Part shown: in pieces, positions 32,721-40,627 of the stretch
Numbering within the stretch: position 1 is the first letter of the stretch
Layout: each line of letters opens with the position of its first letter
NCBI GenBank assembly: GCA_029975915.1
Contig: JARKOC010000533.1
Span: 1 to 40,682, forward strand
DNA length: 40,682 bases
DNA from: Bryobacteraceae bacterium
GTDB taxonomy: Bacteria > Acidobacteriota > Terriglobia > Bryobacterales > Bryobacteraceae
Direction: 5' to 3'
Made by a program: the position numbers and the translations under genes
The notes under the pieces: model-generated
What the model was told of the DNA's origin: nothing
The model's database searches: none
Seen by the model: the letters and a program-made list of their open reading frames with translations, nothing else

Positions 32721-34388
32721 ATGCAGAAGGTGATTCTTGTCTTTGCGCTTGCCCTGGCAGGCTGCAACACTCACAACGGCCACGGAACCCGGCAGGGGCT
32801 GGCTCACCAGACACGCGACGGCCGGCTCTCGCCGATGCTCTCAAACCTGGGCAACTTCAAGCGCGCGGTGTCGACTCGGAACGAACTTGCGCAGCGCTAC
32901 TTTGACCAGGCCCTGACGCTGGTCTACGCATTCAATCACGACGAAGCGCGCCGGTCATTCTTGGAGGCGGCGAGGAATGACCCATCGCTGGCCATGGCGC
33001 ACTGGGGCGTGGCATTGGCGGTGGGGCCGAACATCAACGACGAGGCGAAGGACGCCGAGCGCGAGAAGCAGGCATTCGAGGCATCCCGCAAAGCAGTGGA
33101 GATGAAAAGCGGCGCATCCGCGGTCGAGCAGGCGTTGATCGACGCCATGGCAAGGCGCTTCCCTTCAGGCGGCAGGAGTGACCGTCCGGCGCGAATGGCC
33201 GCCTTCGCCACGGCGATGGAAAAGGTCTATGAAAAGTTTCCGCACGATCCGGACGTTGCAACTCTCTACGCCGGGGCTGTCATGGAAACCATGCCTTGGA
33301 ACTACTACATGAGCAATGGAAAGCCCAAGCCGGAGATGGCCAAGGCGATCCAGGCGCTCGAGAAGACCATCGCTGCGAATCCGGAGCATCCTGGTGCGCA
33401 CCACTATTACATCCACGCCGTGGAGGCGTCTCCTTCGCCGGATAGAGCGGTACCCAGCGCCGGGAAGCTGTTGACGCTTGTTCCTGGCGCCGGCCATCTC
33501 GTCCATATGCCCTCCCATGTGTTTATCCGGGTGGGGCGGTACGACGATGGAGTCCGCGCTAATCATCTGGCGATAAAGGCCGACGAGGATTACATCACCG
33601 CCTGCCGCGCCCAGGGCATCTACCCGGCGGCGTATTACCCCCATAACGTGCATTTCCTCACAGCGTTGCTCGCCTTCGAGGGTAGGTCGAGGGAGACGAT
33701 GCAGGCCGCCGAAAAAGTGAGCCGCCATCACGGTCACGCGGAGATGGCGGATCCCTCATTCGCTTTCCCGCATCTGCTCCATTCCATCCCTGATCTGGCG
33801 AGGGTGCGTTTCGGGCTGTGGGAGGACATTCTCAAGTCCGGAAAGCCGGCGGAGTCTGATTTCCATCTGGCGATGTGGCGCTACGCCCGGGGGATGGCCT
33901 TTGCAGCCACTCAGCGTCCGGTCGAGGCTGGACAGGAATTAGTTGAACTAAGGCGTCTGAGCGCACTCCCGGCCCTGGCCACAATGAGGATCTTCGACGT
34001 GAATGCTCTGGCGGATCTGGCCGCCATCGCTTCGGACGTGCTCGCGGGAGAGATCAGCGCGAAACAGGGGAAGTTCGACGAGGCGATTAATCTATTGCGC
34101 CGGGCTGCGGCGCGCGAGGATGCGCTGCTCTATTCCGAGCCCCCCGATTGGCCAAACCCTGTGCGTCACAACCTCGGAGCCGTCCTGCTGGAAGCGGGCA
34201 AGGCGGGCGAGGCGGAGAAGGTGTTCCGCCAGGACTTGGACCGGCACCGCGAAAACGGCTGGGCCTTGATCGGCCTCTCACGTGCTCTGGAGAAGCAGGG
34301 CCGGACCAAGGAAGCCGCGGAAGTGCGCGCTCGCTTCAACAAGGCATGGGCGAGGGCCGATCTGACGATCGAGACTTCCCGGCTCTAG
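32721..34388 (+). CDS. TPR-repeat lipoprotein
   Basis: 555 residues from ATG 32721 (ribosome site AGAGGAGG, 9 nt spacer); the frame runs back to 32646 without a better start. MQKVILVFALALAGCNTHNG is a lipoprotein signal with lipobox LAGC, so Cys15 would be lipidated. TPR-like helices include FDQALTLVYAFNHDEARRSF, MAHWGVALAVGPNIND, NPEHPGAHHYYIHAVEAS, and KQGKFDEAINLLRRAAARED. The conserved HMPSHVFIRVGRYDDGVRAN block with several His is shared with a family of acidobacterial and proteobacterial TPR proteins of unknown role. The His-rich, membrane-attached part suggests metal binding, which is an inference. A TACAAT box is at about 32690. Confidence 0.85.
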   Translation: MQKVILVFALALAGCNTHNGHGTRQGLAHQTRDGRLSPMLSNLGNFKRAVSTRNELAQRYFDQALTLVYAFNHDEARRSFLEAARNDPSLAMAHWGVALAVGPNINDEAKDAEREKQAFEASRKAVEMKSGASAVEQALIDAMARRFPSGGRSDRPARMAAFATAMEKVYEKFPHDPDVATLYAGAVMETMPWNYYMSNGKPKPEMAKAIQALEKTIAANPEHPGAHHYYIHAVEASPSPDRAVPSAGKLLTLVPGAGHLVHMPSHVFIRVGRYDDGVRANHLAIKADEDYITACRAQGIYPAAYYPHNVHFLTALLAFEGRSRETMQAAEKVSRHHGHAEMADPSFAFPHLLHSIPDLARVRFGLWEDILKSGKPAESDFHLAMWRYARGMAFAATQRPVEAGQELVELRRLSALPALATMRIFDVNALADLAAIASDVLAGEISAKQGKFDEAINLLRRAAAREDALLYSEPPDWPNPVRHNLGAVLLEAGKAGEAEKVFRQDLDRHRENGWALIGLSRALEKQGRTKEAAEVRARFNKAWARADLTIETSRL

Positions 34389-34676
34389 ATCAGCGGCCCG
34401 ATTCCTGGGCGGCTTCCGGCATCGACCCCTGGCCGTCACGGCTCTCATCTCTAGCTTTCGTTGCGCTGTTTGAGGCTGAGCTTGGGCGTTGGAGGCGGGT
34501 AGCCGGGCGAGGTGAGGTGATGTGCCGCGTGAGGGAGACGATGGGCTCGAATTCCGGGCAGAAACCGGCTAGAATCGCGGCAGCGGCATCGCCGTCGGCA
34601 ACCTTCGTCGGGATCACGATCTCGTCGCGTTGGATAGGTGTCATGGCGCCCTTGGCATGGGCCCGGGAGGATCAGT
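34389..34676. other. Intergenic region, no secure gene
   Basis: An 84-codon minus-strand frame (34390-34644) starts with MTPIQRDEIVIPTKVADGDA but lacks a ribosome site and turns low complexity, so it is not called. The last bases hold the GGGAGG ribosome site of the following gene. Confidence 0.4.
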
Positions 34677-35357
34677 ATGTCCCGCATGACTGTCCTCTTT
34701 CTAGCGCTAATTCTCCCTACGATCACGTGGGCAGCCGAAGACGCCTGGGCAAGTGCTGCCGCAAAACCGGGGGCGAAGCTTGTTGTCATGGACGTGGATG
34801 GCCGCACGCACACGGGCCGGCTCCTGGAGTGGGCCGCGGGAGGCTTGGCGATCCAGACCCAATCCGGGCGCGCTGAAATCGCACGTGAGCGCGTTGCTTT
34901 GATCCGCGCCCCCGGTCCGCTGGGCAACATGCAGACTGTCTTTGCGCCCTGGAAGAATCTTGCTCAGGTGCCTTCAGGGCATCCGGTCCGGGTGATCCGG
35001 ACAATGGGCCTTCCGGTCAGCGGGACGTTATTCGGAATCATGGAGGATGGGGTTCAACTGACACGCGGTCGCAAGATCGTCTTCATTCGCAAGGATGAGA
35101 TCCGCAAGGTCAGGATCCAGGTCATGGGCAAAACCGGCATTGGCAAAAAGGTCGGCGCAGCTACAGGCGCCGCTACGGGCTTCGTCGCGGCGATGTTCTT
35201 GCTCGCGGCTGCGCTGCAAACCGGCAACGTGGGCGGCGATTTTAGTGAACTGGGTGAGACACTGGATTTCTTCGAGGCAGGAGGCGGCAAAGCCGGAGGG
35301 GCACTGGACCGCCTCTTCGACCAGTACCAAACCATCTACGTTTCACCCCGAAATTAG
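34677..35357 (+). CDS. Exported protein of unknown function with a C-terminal glycine-rich membrane segment
   Basis: 226 residues from ATG 34677 (GGGAGG about 6 nt upstream). Residues 1-19 are a signal peptide (MSRMTVLFLALILPTITWA). Two short beta-rich halves follow, each about 55 residues and alike in plan: KLVVMDVDGRTHTGRLLEWA and HPVRVIRTMGLPVSGTLFGI, each then running to a segment on regulating strands (IARERVALIRAPG; FIRKDEIRKVRIQVMG). These resemble Sm/LSm-like or SH3-like small barrels. Residues about 160-190 (KKVGAATGAATGFVAAMFLL then AAALQ) are a glycine-zipper-like transmembrane helix. No family name recognised. It follows the TPR lipoprotein but 288 bp away. Confidence 0.75.
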   Translation: MSRMTVLFLALILPTITWAAEDAWASAAAKPGAKLVVMDVDGRTHTGRLLEWAAGGLAIQTQSGRAEIARERVALIRAPGPLGNMQTVFAPWKNLAQVPSGHPVRVIRTMGLPVSGTLFGIMEDGVQLTRGRKIVFIRKDEIRKVRIQVMGKTGIGKKVGAATGAATGFVAAMFLLAAALQTGNVGGDFSELGETLDFFEAGGGKAGGALDRLFDQYQTIYVSPRN

Positions 35358-35427
35358 CTGGTAGGCTCGCTCCCGGTTCCTGCCAAACATGCGCCCACGC
35401 TGTCTGGCAAGGAATTCGCCTCATCGG

Positions 35428-35577
35428 CCTTGCTGCCGCAGACTTATGCGCAACCGGGTCCCCCGCTGCAGCGCCCATGTCCTCCCTCGCCCACTCTAAT
35501 GAAGACCCCCATGCTCACACTCCACGTCACCCATCAATGAATCGGTCTTCTTCCTTGCTGCCGCAGGCTCATGCGCA
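35428..35577. repeat. Pair of 25-bp direct repeats
   Basis: 35428-35452 and 35553-35577 share 23 of 25 bases (core CCTTGCTGCCGCAG...ATGCGCA), 100 bp apart, in the 294-bp gene-free gap after the exported protein. Origin unknown; nothing else is visible in this gap. Confidence 0.6.
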
Positions 35578-35651
35578 GGCCGAATGGCCGTAGCATGCGG
35601 CTATACCCCCCATTCCCCTGAAGTACTATTCCCCTGTTGCGCCCCGCCTCC

Positions 35652-36254
35652 TCATACCACCCGTCTTCCGCCAACCCCGCCCACCAGGATGCCCCGCACA
35701 AGTCGCGCCCTCGGTTCCACTGCCGCCGCCCCCACGGCCATCGTCTTCGGCTGCTTGTTCAACCTCTCCGCCCGCATCGCCAGCGGCCTCACCCGCACCC
35801 CCGGCGCCACCCGCTCCGGCATGGTGGCGGCCTTCTCCACCCGCATCTGCGCCCGCTCCTGCTGGATCTGCCGTAACTGATTCAAACTACGGAACAATAG
35901 CCGCTCATTGCTCGACCTGTATCGCGCCAGCCTTAGGCTTTGTCTTGTCCTCCCCATCTCCCCCAAATCGATCTCCGAGAACATCTCCAGAGCCCGGATC
36001 TTGTACAATTGCCAGGCCGCCAGGATCACCAGATCCATCAGCGTGTTCTCAATTGCTCCTTCCGGCTTGAACTCATTCAGATACCGCCGCCGCATCGACT
36101 CATACTGCGCCTTCATCTCCGGATCCACCGCATTTTCGGCCTTCATCGCCGTCAATCCATGCTTCACCGCATTCCTCGACGACCGCTCCTTGCCCTCCTC
36201 GGTCCTTGGACCTGTTGATCCGCCCGTCATCTCTTCTGTCGAATTCCCATCCAT
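35652..36254 (-). CDS. Hypothetical protein of the STGPRTxEGKxxSSxNAxKHGL family
   Basis: 200 residues; ATG 36254 with AGAAGG 8 nt upstream. The N-terminal block GSTGPRTEEGKERSSRNAVK then HGLTA is a strongly conserved signature of a family abundant and often multicopy in Acidobacteriota and Planctomycetota. The middle (about 45-140) is helical and Arg/Gln rich (YRSSNERLLFRSLNQLRQIQ), and the tail is basic and variable. No known catalytic motif. The family's role is not established; the basic helices and the KHGL block would suit nucleic-acid binding. AT-rich sequence upstream (36336-36380) contrasts with the GC-rich surroundings and could hint at transfer. Confidence 0.7.
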   Translation of the reverse strand: MDGNSTEEMTGGSTGPRTEEGKERSSRNAVKHGLTAMKAENAVDPEMKAQYESMRRRYLNEFKPEGAIENTLMDLVILAAWQLYKIRALEMFSEIDLGEMGRTRQSLRLARYRSSNERLLFRSLNQLRQIQQERAQMRVEKAATMPERVAPGVRVRPLAMRAERLNKQPKTMAVGAAAVEPRARLVRGILVGGVGGRRVV

Positions 36255-36652
36255 GATGCGCCCTTCTCCCGCCGGGCCTGCGTCCGGCCTCTGCGCGCAA
36301 ACTTCCTACACTCCATGCGCAACAATTGGCACAATTCTTTTATCTTATTGTAAATAAAGGAAATATTTTTCTTGTATACCAGTCACCCCTCACCCGGGCA
36401 GTTCGTTTCGCCAACCTCTTCAGGCCCATTGGACGCGCCCCGGGCCGGGTTCCCCGCCCTGCCCGCGCGCGTGGCGCGATGCCCTTCCTCAGGCTGGCGC
36501 CGTCTGCCTGCTCCGTCTCGTGAATCCGGATCCCGTTGTCCGCTGTAACCTGGCTGCGTCTTTGCTCGCCTCCTATCTGCAACTCGGCGTGTGCGCACTG
36601 CCCGCCACACGCGGCACCGTTTGGGCATACGATAGTTGCGGGAGGTTTGGCT
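36255..36652. other. Intergenic region with an AT-rich island
   Basis: 36336-36380 is strongly AT-rich, with the dyad TTATT-GTA-AATAA (36345-36357). It probably contains the promoter of the minus-strand gene at 36254, but no -35/-10 pair is convincing. The rest (36390-36625) is GC-rich and shows nothing I can name. A TACGAT box near 36629 and GGAGG at 36641 belong to the downstream gene. Confidence 0.45.
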
Positions 36653-38218
36653 TTGGCATTTGAATCCACAAGACGGCACTTTTTCTACGGGTCGCTTTTG
36701 GCCGGCGCCGTTCCGGCCGCCGGTTTCGGCAGCGCCCCTTCATTGAAGGCACTGGGCTACAAGTCGCCCAACGAAAAACTGAACTTTGCGGCCATCGGCT
36801 CCGGCGGCCAGGGCGCGGCGAACCTCAGCGCCGCCGCCCCCACGGAAAACATTGTCGCCCTCTGCGATGTCGACGACCGGCGCGCTGCCGCGACCTATAA
36901 GCGTTTCCCGAACGCCACCACATACCGCGACTTCCGCAAGATGCTGGACAAGGAAGCCAAGAATATCGACGCCGTCATCGTCGCCACCCCGGACCACATG
37001 CACGGCATCGCCGCCATGTGGTGCATGGAGCGTCAGAAGCACGTCTATGTCCAGAAACCCCTAGTCCGCACCGTCTGGGAAGCGCGCCAGTTGATGGCCG
37101 CCGCCAACAAATACGGCGTCGCCACCCAAATGGGCAACCAGGGCTACTCCAACGAGGGAACCCGCCAGGCGGCCGAAATCGTCTGGAGCGGCGAGATCGG
37201 CAATGTCACTGAAGTCCATGCCTGGAGCGACCGCCCGCTCTGGCCCCAGGGTCTCACCGAAATCCCCAAGCCCGATCCGGTACCTGAGTATCTCGATTGG
37301 GATCTCTGGCTCGGCGTCGCCGAAAACCGGCCCTTCACCGCCGGCGGTAAAACCGAGCCCGACCGCTGGGGCGGCTTCTTCTATCAGCCGTTCAATTGGC
37401 GCGGCTTCTATGACTTCGGCTGCGGCGCTCTGGGCGACATGGCTTGCCACATCCTCGGCGCTCCGAACATGGCGCTGCATTTGTCCAACCGCAAGATCGT
37501 CGGCGTCGAGTGCATCAAGAAGGAAGGCACTAGCCCCTTCATGTTCCCCAAAGCCTCGGTCACCCGGTACGATTTCGCCCCCTACGGCAATATGCCCGCC
37601 CTCAAGGTCTTCTGGTACGACGGACTGAAGGAAAATCCCAAGATCCAGGGCGTGCCCGACGGCGAGTGGGTCGGCGATCCGCCCTCCCTGATGCAGCCCT
37701 CCACCCAGGGCGGTCCCGGCGGCGGCCGTGGACAGGGCCGCCCGCCAGGCGGCTTTGGCATGGCTGGTCCCGCCTACGAATTCCGCTCCCCCGGACGGGT
37801 CTTCAACTGGGAACAGTTCGCAGCCATGAAGGCTGCGCCCAAGGATCAACTCCGCTTCCCCACCCCGGACGGCAGTGTCTTCCTTGGCGACAAGGGCATC
37901 CTCACGACCGGCACCTACGGCGAGATCACCCGCTTGCTCCCCGTCGAAAAAATGAAGGACTACCGGATGCCGCCTCCGTTGCTCACCCGCTCACCCGGCC
38001 ATATGCGCGACTTCATCCGCGCCTGCAAGGGTGGCGATCCGGCCTGCTCGAACTTCAACGTCGCCGCGCCATTTGTCGAATGGATGCTTCTCGGCGTCAT
38101 CGCGCTGCGCGTCGAAGGCAAGCTCGAATACGATCCTGTCAAGATGCGTTTCACCAACAACAACGAAGCTAACAAGTATCTGAAGCCCTACATCCGCAAA
38201 GGATGGTCCTGGACTTAA
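36653..38218 (+). CDS. Gfo/Idh/MocA-family oxidoreductase, Tat-exported
   Basis: 521 residues if translation starts at TTG 36653, which has GGAGG exactly 7 nt upstream and gives the Tat-like N-terminus (M)AFESTRRHFFYGSLLAGAVP. Rossmann dinucleotide-binding motif FAAIGSGGQGAANL; acidic ribose-binding LCDVDDRR; catalytic-type block VATPDHMHGIAAM, then VYVQKPLVRTVWEARQL containing the conserved EKP-like QKPL. GFYDFGCGALGDMACHI is the substrate-domain signature of the exported branch. Family members oxidise or reduce sugars or sugar alcohols with NAD(P), often with tightly bound cofactor when Tat-exported. A Gly/Pro/Gln-rich insert (GGPGGGRGQGRPPGGFGMAG) lies at about residue 360. Followed by a strong terminator. 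Confidence 0.9.
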   Translation: MAFESTRRHFFYGSLLAGAVPAAGFGSAPSLKALGYKSPNEKLNFAAIGSGGQGAANLSAAAPTENIVALCDVDDRRAAATYKRFPNATTYRDFRKMLDKEAKNIDAVIVATPDHMHGIAAMWCMERQKHVYVQKPLVRTVWEARQLMAAANKYGVATQMGNQGYSNEGTRQAAEIVWSGEIGNVTEVHAWSDRPLWPQGLTEIPKPDPVPEYLDWDLWLGVAENRPFTAGGKTEPDRWGGFFYQPFNWRGFYDFGCGALGDMACHILGAPNMALHLSNRKIVGVECIKKEGTSPFMFPKASVTRYDFAPYGNMPALKVFWYDGLKENPKIQGVPDGEWVGDPPSLMQPSTQGGPGGGRGQGRPPGGFGMAGPAYEFRSPGRVFNWEQFAAMKAAPKDQLRFPTPDGSVFLGDKGILTTGTYGEITRLLPVEKMKDYRMPPPLLTRSPGHMRDFIRACKGGDPACSNFNVAAPFVEWMLLGVIALRVEGKLEYDPVKMRFTNNNEANKYLKPYIRKGWSWT

Positions 38219-38241
38219 TTCTCAATGGTTCTTCCGAATCG

Positions 38242-38270
38242 AAGGCCCGCGTCAAGCGGGCCTTTTCTTT
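38242..38270 (+). terminator. Intrinsic terminator after the Gfo/Idh/MocA gene
   Basis: AAGGCCCGC (38242-38250), loop GTCAA, GCGGGCCTT (38256-38264), then TTCTTTTCT. 9-bp perfect stem with a T-rich tail, about 24 bp after the stop codon. Confidence 0.88.
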
Positions 38271-38287
38271 TCTAACTCCATAGTGTT

Positions 38288-38352
38288 AAGAATCTTAAAT
38301 TCTTATTCACCCATTTGGGTGTAAGATCGCACTCCACCCGTTTGTGTATACT
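38288..38352. promoter_or_regulatory. Candidate operator/promoter of the HTH-membrane regulator
   Basis: Contains AAGAAT/ATTCTT with 5-nt spacer (38288-38304), a CACCCA-TT-TGGGTG palindrome (38308-38321), a decayed second copy CACCCGTTTGTGTA (38335-38348) with centres 27 bp apart, and a TATACT -10-like box (38347-38352). Two similar sites next to the -10 would suit autoregulation. Confidence 0.45.
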
Positions 38353-38369
38353 CACATCTTCAGCTGTTC

Positions 38370-39683
38370 ATGTCTTCGGAGGTAGGTCAGTCTCGGAAGG
38401 TTCTCTCTTCTTGGAAAGAGATAGCGGCTCATTTCGGCGTCACCGTCCGCACAGCCCAACTCTGGGAAACCGAACGCAGCCTGCCCGTCTACCGCATGCC
38501 GGGCGTCAAAGGACGGGTTTTTGCCTACCTCGACGAACTGGAAGCCTGGGCAAAAGGCGCGGCTGATGGCAAGGCGCCTGCCGGCGAAACCCCACCGGTT
38601 TCCACGCCCCAACGACCGAAAAAGCTGGTTTGGCTTGCCGCCGGGACACTGATTGCCGCCGCCGCGGTTCTACCCTGGTTCAGCCGCCTCGATCCTGTTC
38701 CGTCGGCCTACGAAATCAACGGCCGCACGCTCACCGTCATGGACGCGAATAACAATCCGATTTGGCGCCATGAGTTCTCCAAACAAGTGGTGCCCAAATG
38801 GAAGCCTGGCGGGGAATGGACGCCTTTCCCGGAGACCATGCCCTGGATCGGCGACATCGACGGAGATGGATTGCGGGAAGTCCTGTTTACATATTCCTCG
38901 GACCCGAAGCAAGTCCTCGATTCGGAGATCTATTGCTTCGAGGCAGACGGGCGGATCCGCTGGAAGTATAAACCGGGCAGGCTCGTCGAGACGCGGGAGG
39001 AACAGTTCCCGACGCCCTTCTTCGTGCGGATGGTCAGGGCGATGGAGCGCGCCGGGGGCAAACCGCCTCTTCTGCTTGTAGTGGCTTCGCACGGCGTATT
39101 CTATCCAAGCCTGATCGCCGCGCTATCTCCTGAAGGCAAAGTACTGAGGGAGTACTGGCACAGCGGCCACATCAACGCACTCGCCGCCACGGACCTGGAC
39201 CAGGATTCAAAGCCTGAACTCTACTTGTTCGCAAATCACAACCCCTCCAAATCGTTCTCCGTCATCGCGCTCGACCCGGAAGACTTCGGGGGGGCATCGA
39301 AGGAGTCGAATCCCGACTATCAACTGCTCAACCTCGGCGAAGCCCGCGAACTCGGCAGAATCGTCATCCCCCGCTCGGAGATGACCAGACAGTTAGGTGA
39401 CCTCGGCAATCCTGGCGGATTGAACGTGCAGTCCGGGCGGCTGGTCATCCAAGCGCTTCAGACCTCGTCGCGCCCCGATCTCGAATACCAGCCTGGTGTA
39501 CTCTACCAATTCGGCCCGCGCCTGGAACTCGCCGGGATCGAGTATGCCTGGACATTCAAAGGAATGTACGATCGAATGGTCCGGACCGCAAAAATCAAGC
39601 CTTACGACCTCGATGCCGACCTCGAGAGGATGGGGAAGAAGATCGAGGTTGTCACGCCCTGGAGAGCAGGCGGGCAGAAGTAA
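38370..39683 (+). CDS. Membrane-anchored HTH regulator with extracytoplasmic FG-GAP-like domain
   Basis: 437 residues, ATG 38370 (no ribosome site seen; no better start). Residues 10-62 form a MerR/excisionase-type winged HTH: VLSSWKEIAAHFGVTVRTAQ then LWETERSLPVYR...KGRVFAYLDELEAW, a form widely used at the N-terminus of acidobacterial one-component regulators and kinases. Residues 85-104 (KLVWLAAGTLIAAAAVLPWF) are one transmembrane helix. The periplasmic part (about 110-437) has FG-GAP-like loops WIGDIDGDGLREVLFTY and ATDLDQDSKPELYLFANHN, a partial beta-propeller. The layout suggests a one-component transmembrane sensor, with the propeller sensing a ligand outside and the HTH acting on DNA. 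The target is unknown; candidate sites lie just upstream. Confidence 0.85.
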   Translation: MSSEVGQSRKVLSSWKEIAAHFGVTVRTAQLWETERSLPVYRMPGVKGRVFAYLDELEAWAKGAADGKAPAGETPPVSTPQRPKKLVWLAAGTLIAAAAVLPWFSRLDPVPSAYEINGRTLTVMDANNNPIWRHEFSKQVVPKWKPGGEWTPFPETMPWIGDIDGDGLREVLFTYSSDPKQVLDSEIYCFEADGRIRWKYKPGRLVETREEQFPTPFFVRMVRAMERAGGKPPLLLVVASHGVFYPSLIAALSPEGKVLREYWHSGHINALAATDLDQDSKPELYLFANHNPSKSFSVIALDPEDFGGASKESNPDYQLLNLGEARELGRIVIPRSEMTRQLGDLGNPGGLNVQSGRLVIQALQTSSRPDLEYQPGVLYQFGPRLELAGIEYAWTFKGMYDRMVRTAKIKPYDLDADLERMGKKIEVVTPWRAGGQK

Positions 39684-39744
39684 TGGATGCAGGCTTTCCA
39701 CGCGCCTTGGCAACAGAGTGTTCCGCCCGCGATCTGCGGCCGGG

Positions 39745-40455
39745 TTACTCCGCCAAATCCGTATCCTCCGGCGTTGGAAACGGGTCGCATCCCCAATCCG
39801 CCATTGGCGTCCGGAACGACAGTAACGTGTGAATGCCGGCTTCGCTCAACGCGAAGGGCCGCCCCAGTTGTTTGGCCATGAGAGTGATGCGGGCGTTCTG
39901 TTCGAGCAGGTCCATGCGCAGCGCGGCCTGCCGGGCGCAGCGGCCCAAGGTGAGCGCTCCGTGGTTTTCCAGCAGGAATGCGTCATGTCCGTCGAGCAGC
40001 GGCGACAGGTTCTGCGCCAGCCGTTCGCTGCCTGGGGTCGCATAGGGGACCAGGCAGACGGGGCCCAGTAGCACGATCATCTCCGGCAATTGAAGCTGGT
40101 CGAGCGGTGTACCCGTGGCCGCAAAGGCGGTTGCGGCCGGCGGGTGCGAGTGAATCACCGCGCGCACATCGGGCCGCAGCCTATAGGCCTCACGGTGCAT
40201 ATTCAGTTCGGAGGTGGCCTCGCCTTCGCCGTCCAGTTTACGCCCGTTGAGATCGCACAACACCAGGTCCTGGGGACCGAGCATCTCCTTGTCGGCGCCG
40301 TGGCGTGTACAGACGAGAAGATCTTCGGAGACCCGCGCGCTCAGATTCCCCGCCAGGGCGACATGATATTGCCTGCGTCCGAGGTAACGGCCCGCGGCGA
40401 TCACTTCACGTTCCGCCGCCCGTTTGGCGGCGGCGAGTTCCGGGCTCAGTTTCAC
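39745..40455 (-). CDS. Class II aldolase/adducin family protein (fuculose-phosphate-aldolase-like)
   Basis: 236 residues from GTG 40455 (VKLSPELAAAKRAAEREVIA then AGRYLG). Zinc-dependent family cleaving sugar phosphates such as L-fuculose-1-phosphate or L-ribulose-5-phosphate (epimerase). Catalytic/metal residues: Glu83 in TSELNMH, His102 and His104 in AVIHSHPPAA, His165 in LLENHGALTLG. NLSAR near residue 38 is the phosphate-loop position (usually GN.S.R). Length matches FucA (about 215). The frame opens upstream to a GTG at 40566 that looks as if it has a ribosome site, but that sequence belongs to domain VI of the group II intron, so it is not used. An intron junction lies about 95-105 bp upstream of the GTG at 40455, so the gene's own promoter may be displaced. 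Confidence 0.82.
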   Translation of the reverse strand: MKLSPELAAAKRAAEREVIAAGRYLGRRQYHVALAGNLSARVSEDLLVCTRHGADKEMLGPQDLVLCDLNGRKLDGEGEATSELNMHREAYRLRPDVRAVIHSHPPAATAFAATGTPLDQLQLPEMIVLLGPVCLVPYATPGSERLAQNLSPLLDGHDAFLLENHGALTLGRCARQAALRMDLLEQNARITLMAKQLGRPFALSEAGIHTLLSFRTPMADWGCDPFPTPEDTDLAE

Positions 40456-40549
40456 TAGCCAATAGTAGCCGGGGACCAATGCCCAGGCAATGTCAATCCG
40501 CTGCGCCGGCGGAGGATGGGCAACCGCCTTTGCCCGTTCTACAAATCGA

Positions 40550-40627
40550 CATAGGTAGGCTCTCACGAGCTTTCCCTGTCACACCACCCGGCGTACGGGT
40601 CCGTACCGGGCGGTTCGGCGGGTTGAG
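40550..40627 (-). mobile_element. 3' end (domains V and VI) of a group II intron
   Basis: On the minus strand the sequence after the RT stop contains a domain V hairpin at 40584-40613: CCGCCCGG, then TACG, loop GACC, CGTA, a 2-nt bulge (CG) and CCGGGTGG, with one G-T pair. The 2-nt bulge between lower and upper stem is the domain V hallmark. Next is a domain VI-like hairpin with core GCTC-GTGA-GAGC and a nearby A in CCTACCT that could be the branch point. The intron end is near CCTAT at about 40550. The exact boundary is uncertain. The rest of the element lies beyond the right edge. Confidence 0.7.

Noticed and set aside
34390..34644. 84-codon minus-strand ORF (MTPIQRDEIVIPTK)
   Set aside because: No ribosome site or homologous feel, and the second half is low complexity; may be a decayed fragment but not supportable.
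40456..40566. N-terminal extension of the aldolase from GTG 40566
   Set aside because: The region includes the group II intron domain VI and exon junction; the added residues do not resemble class II aldolases.
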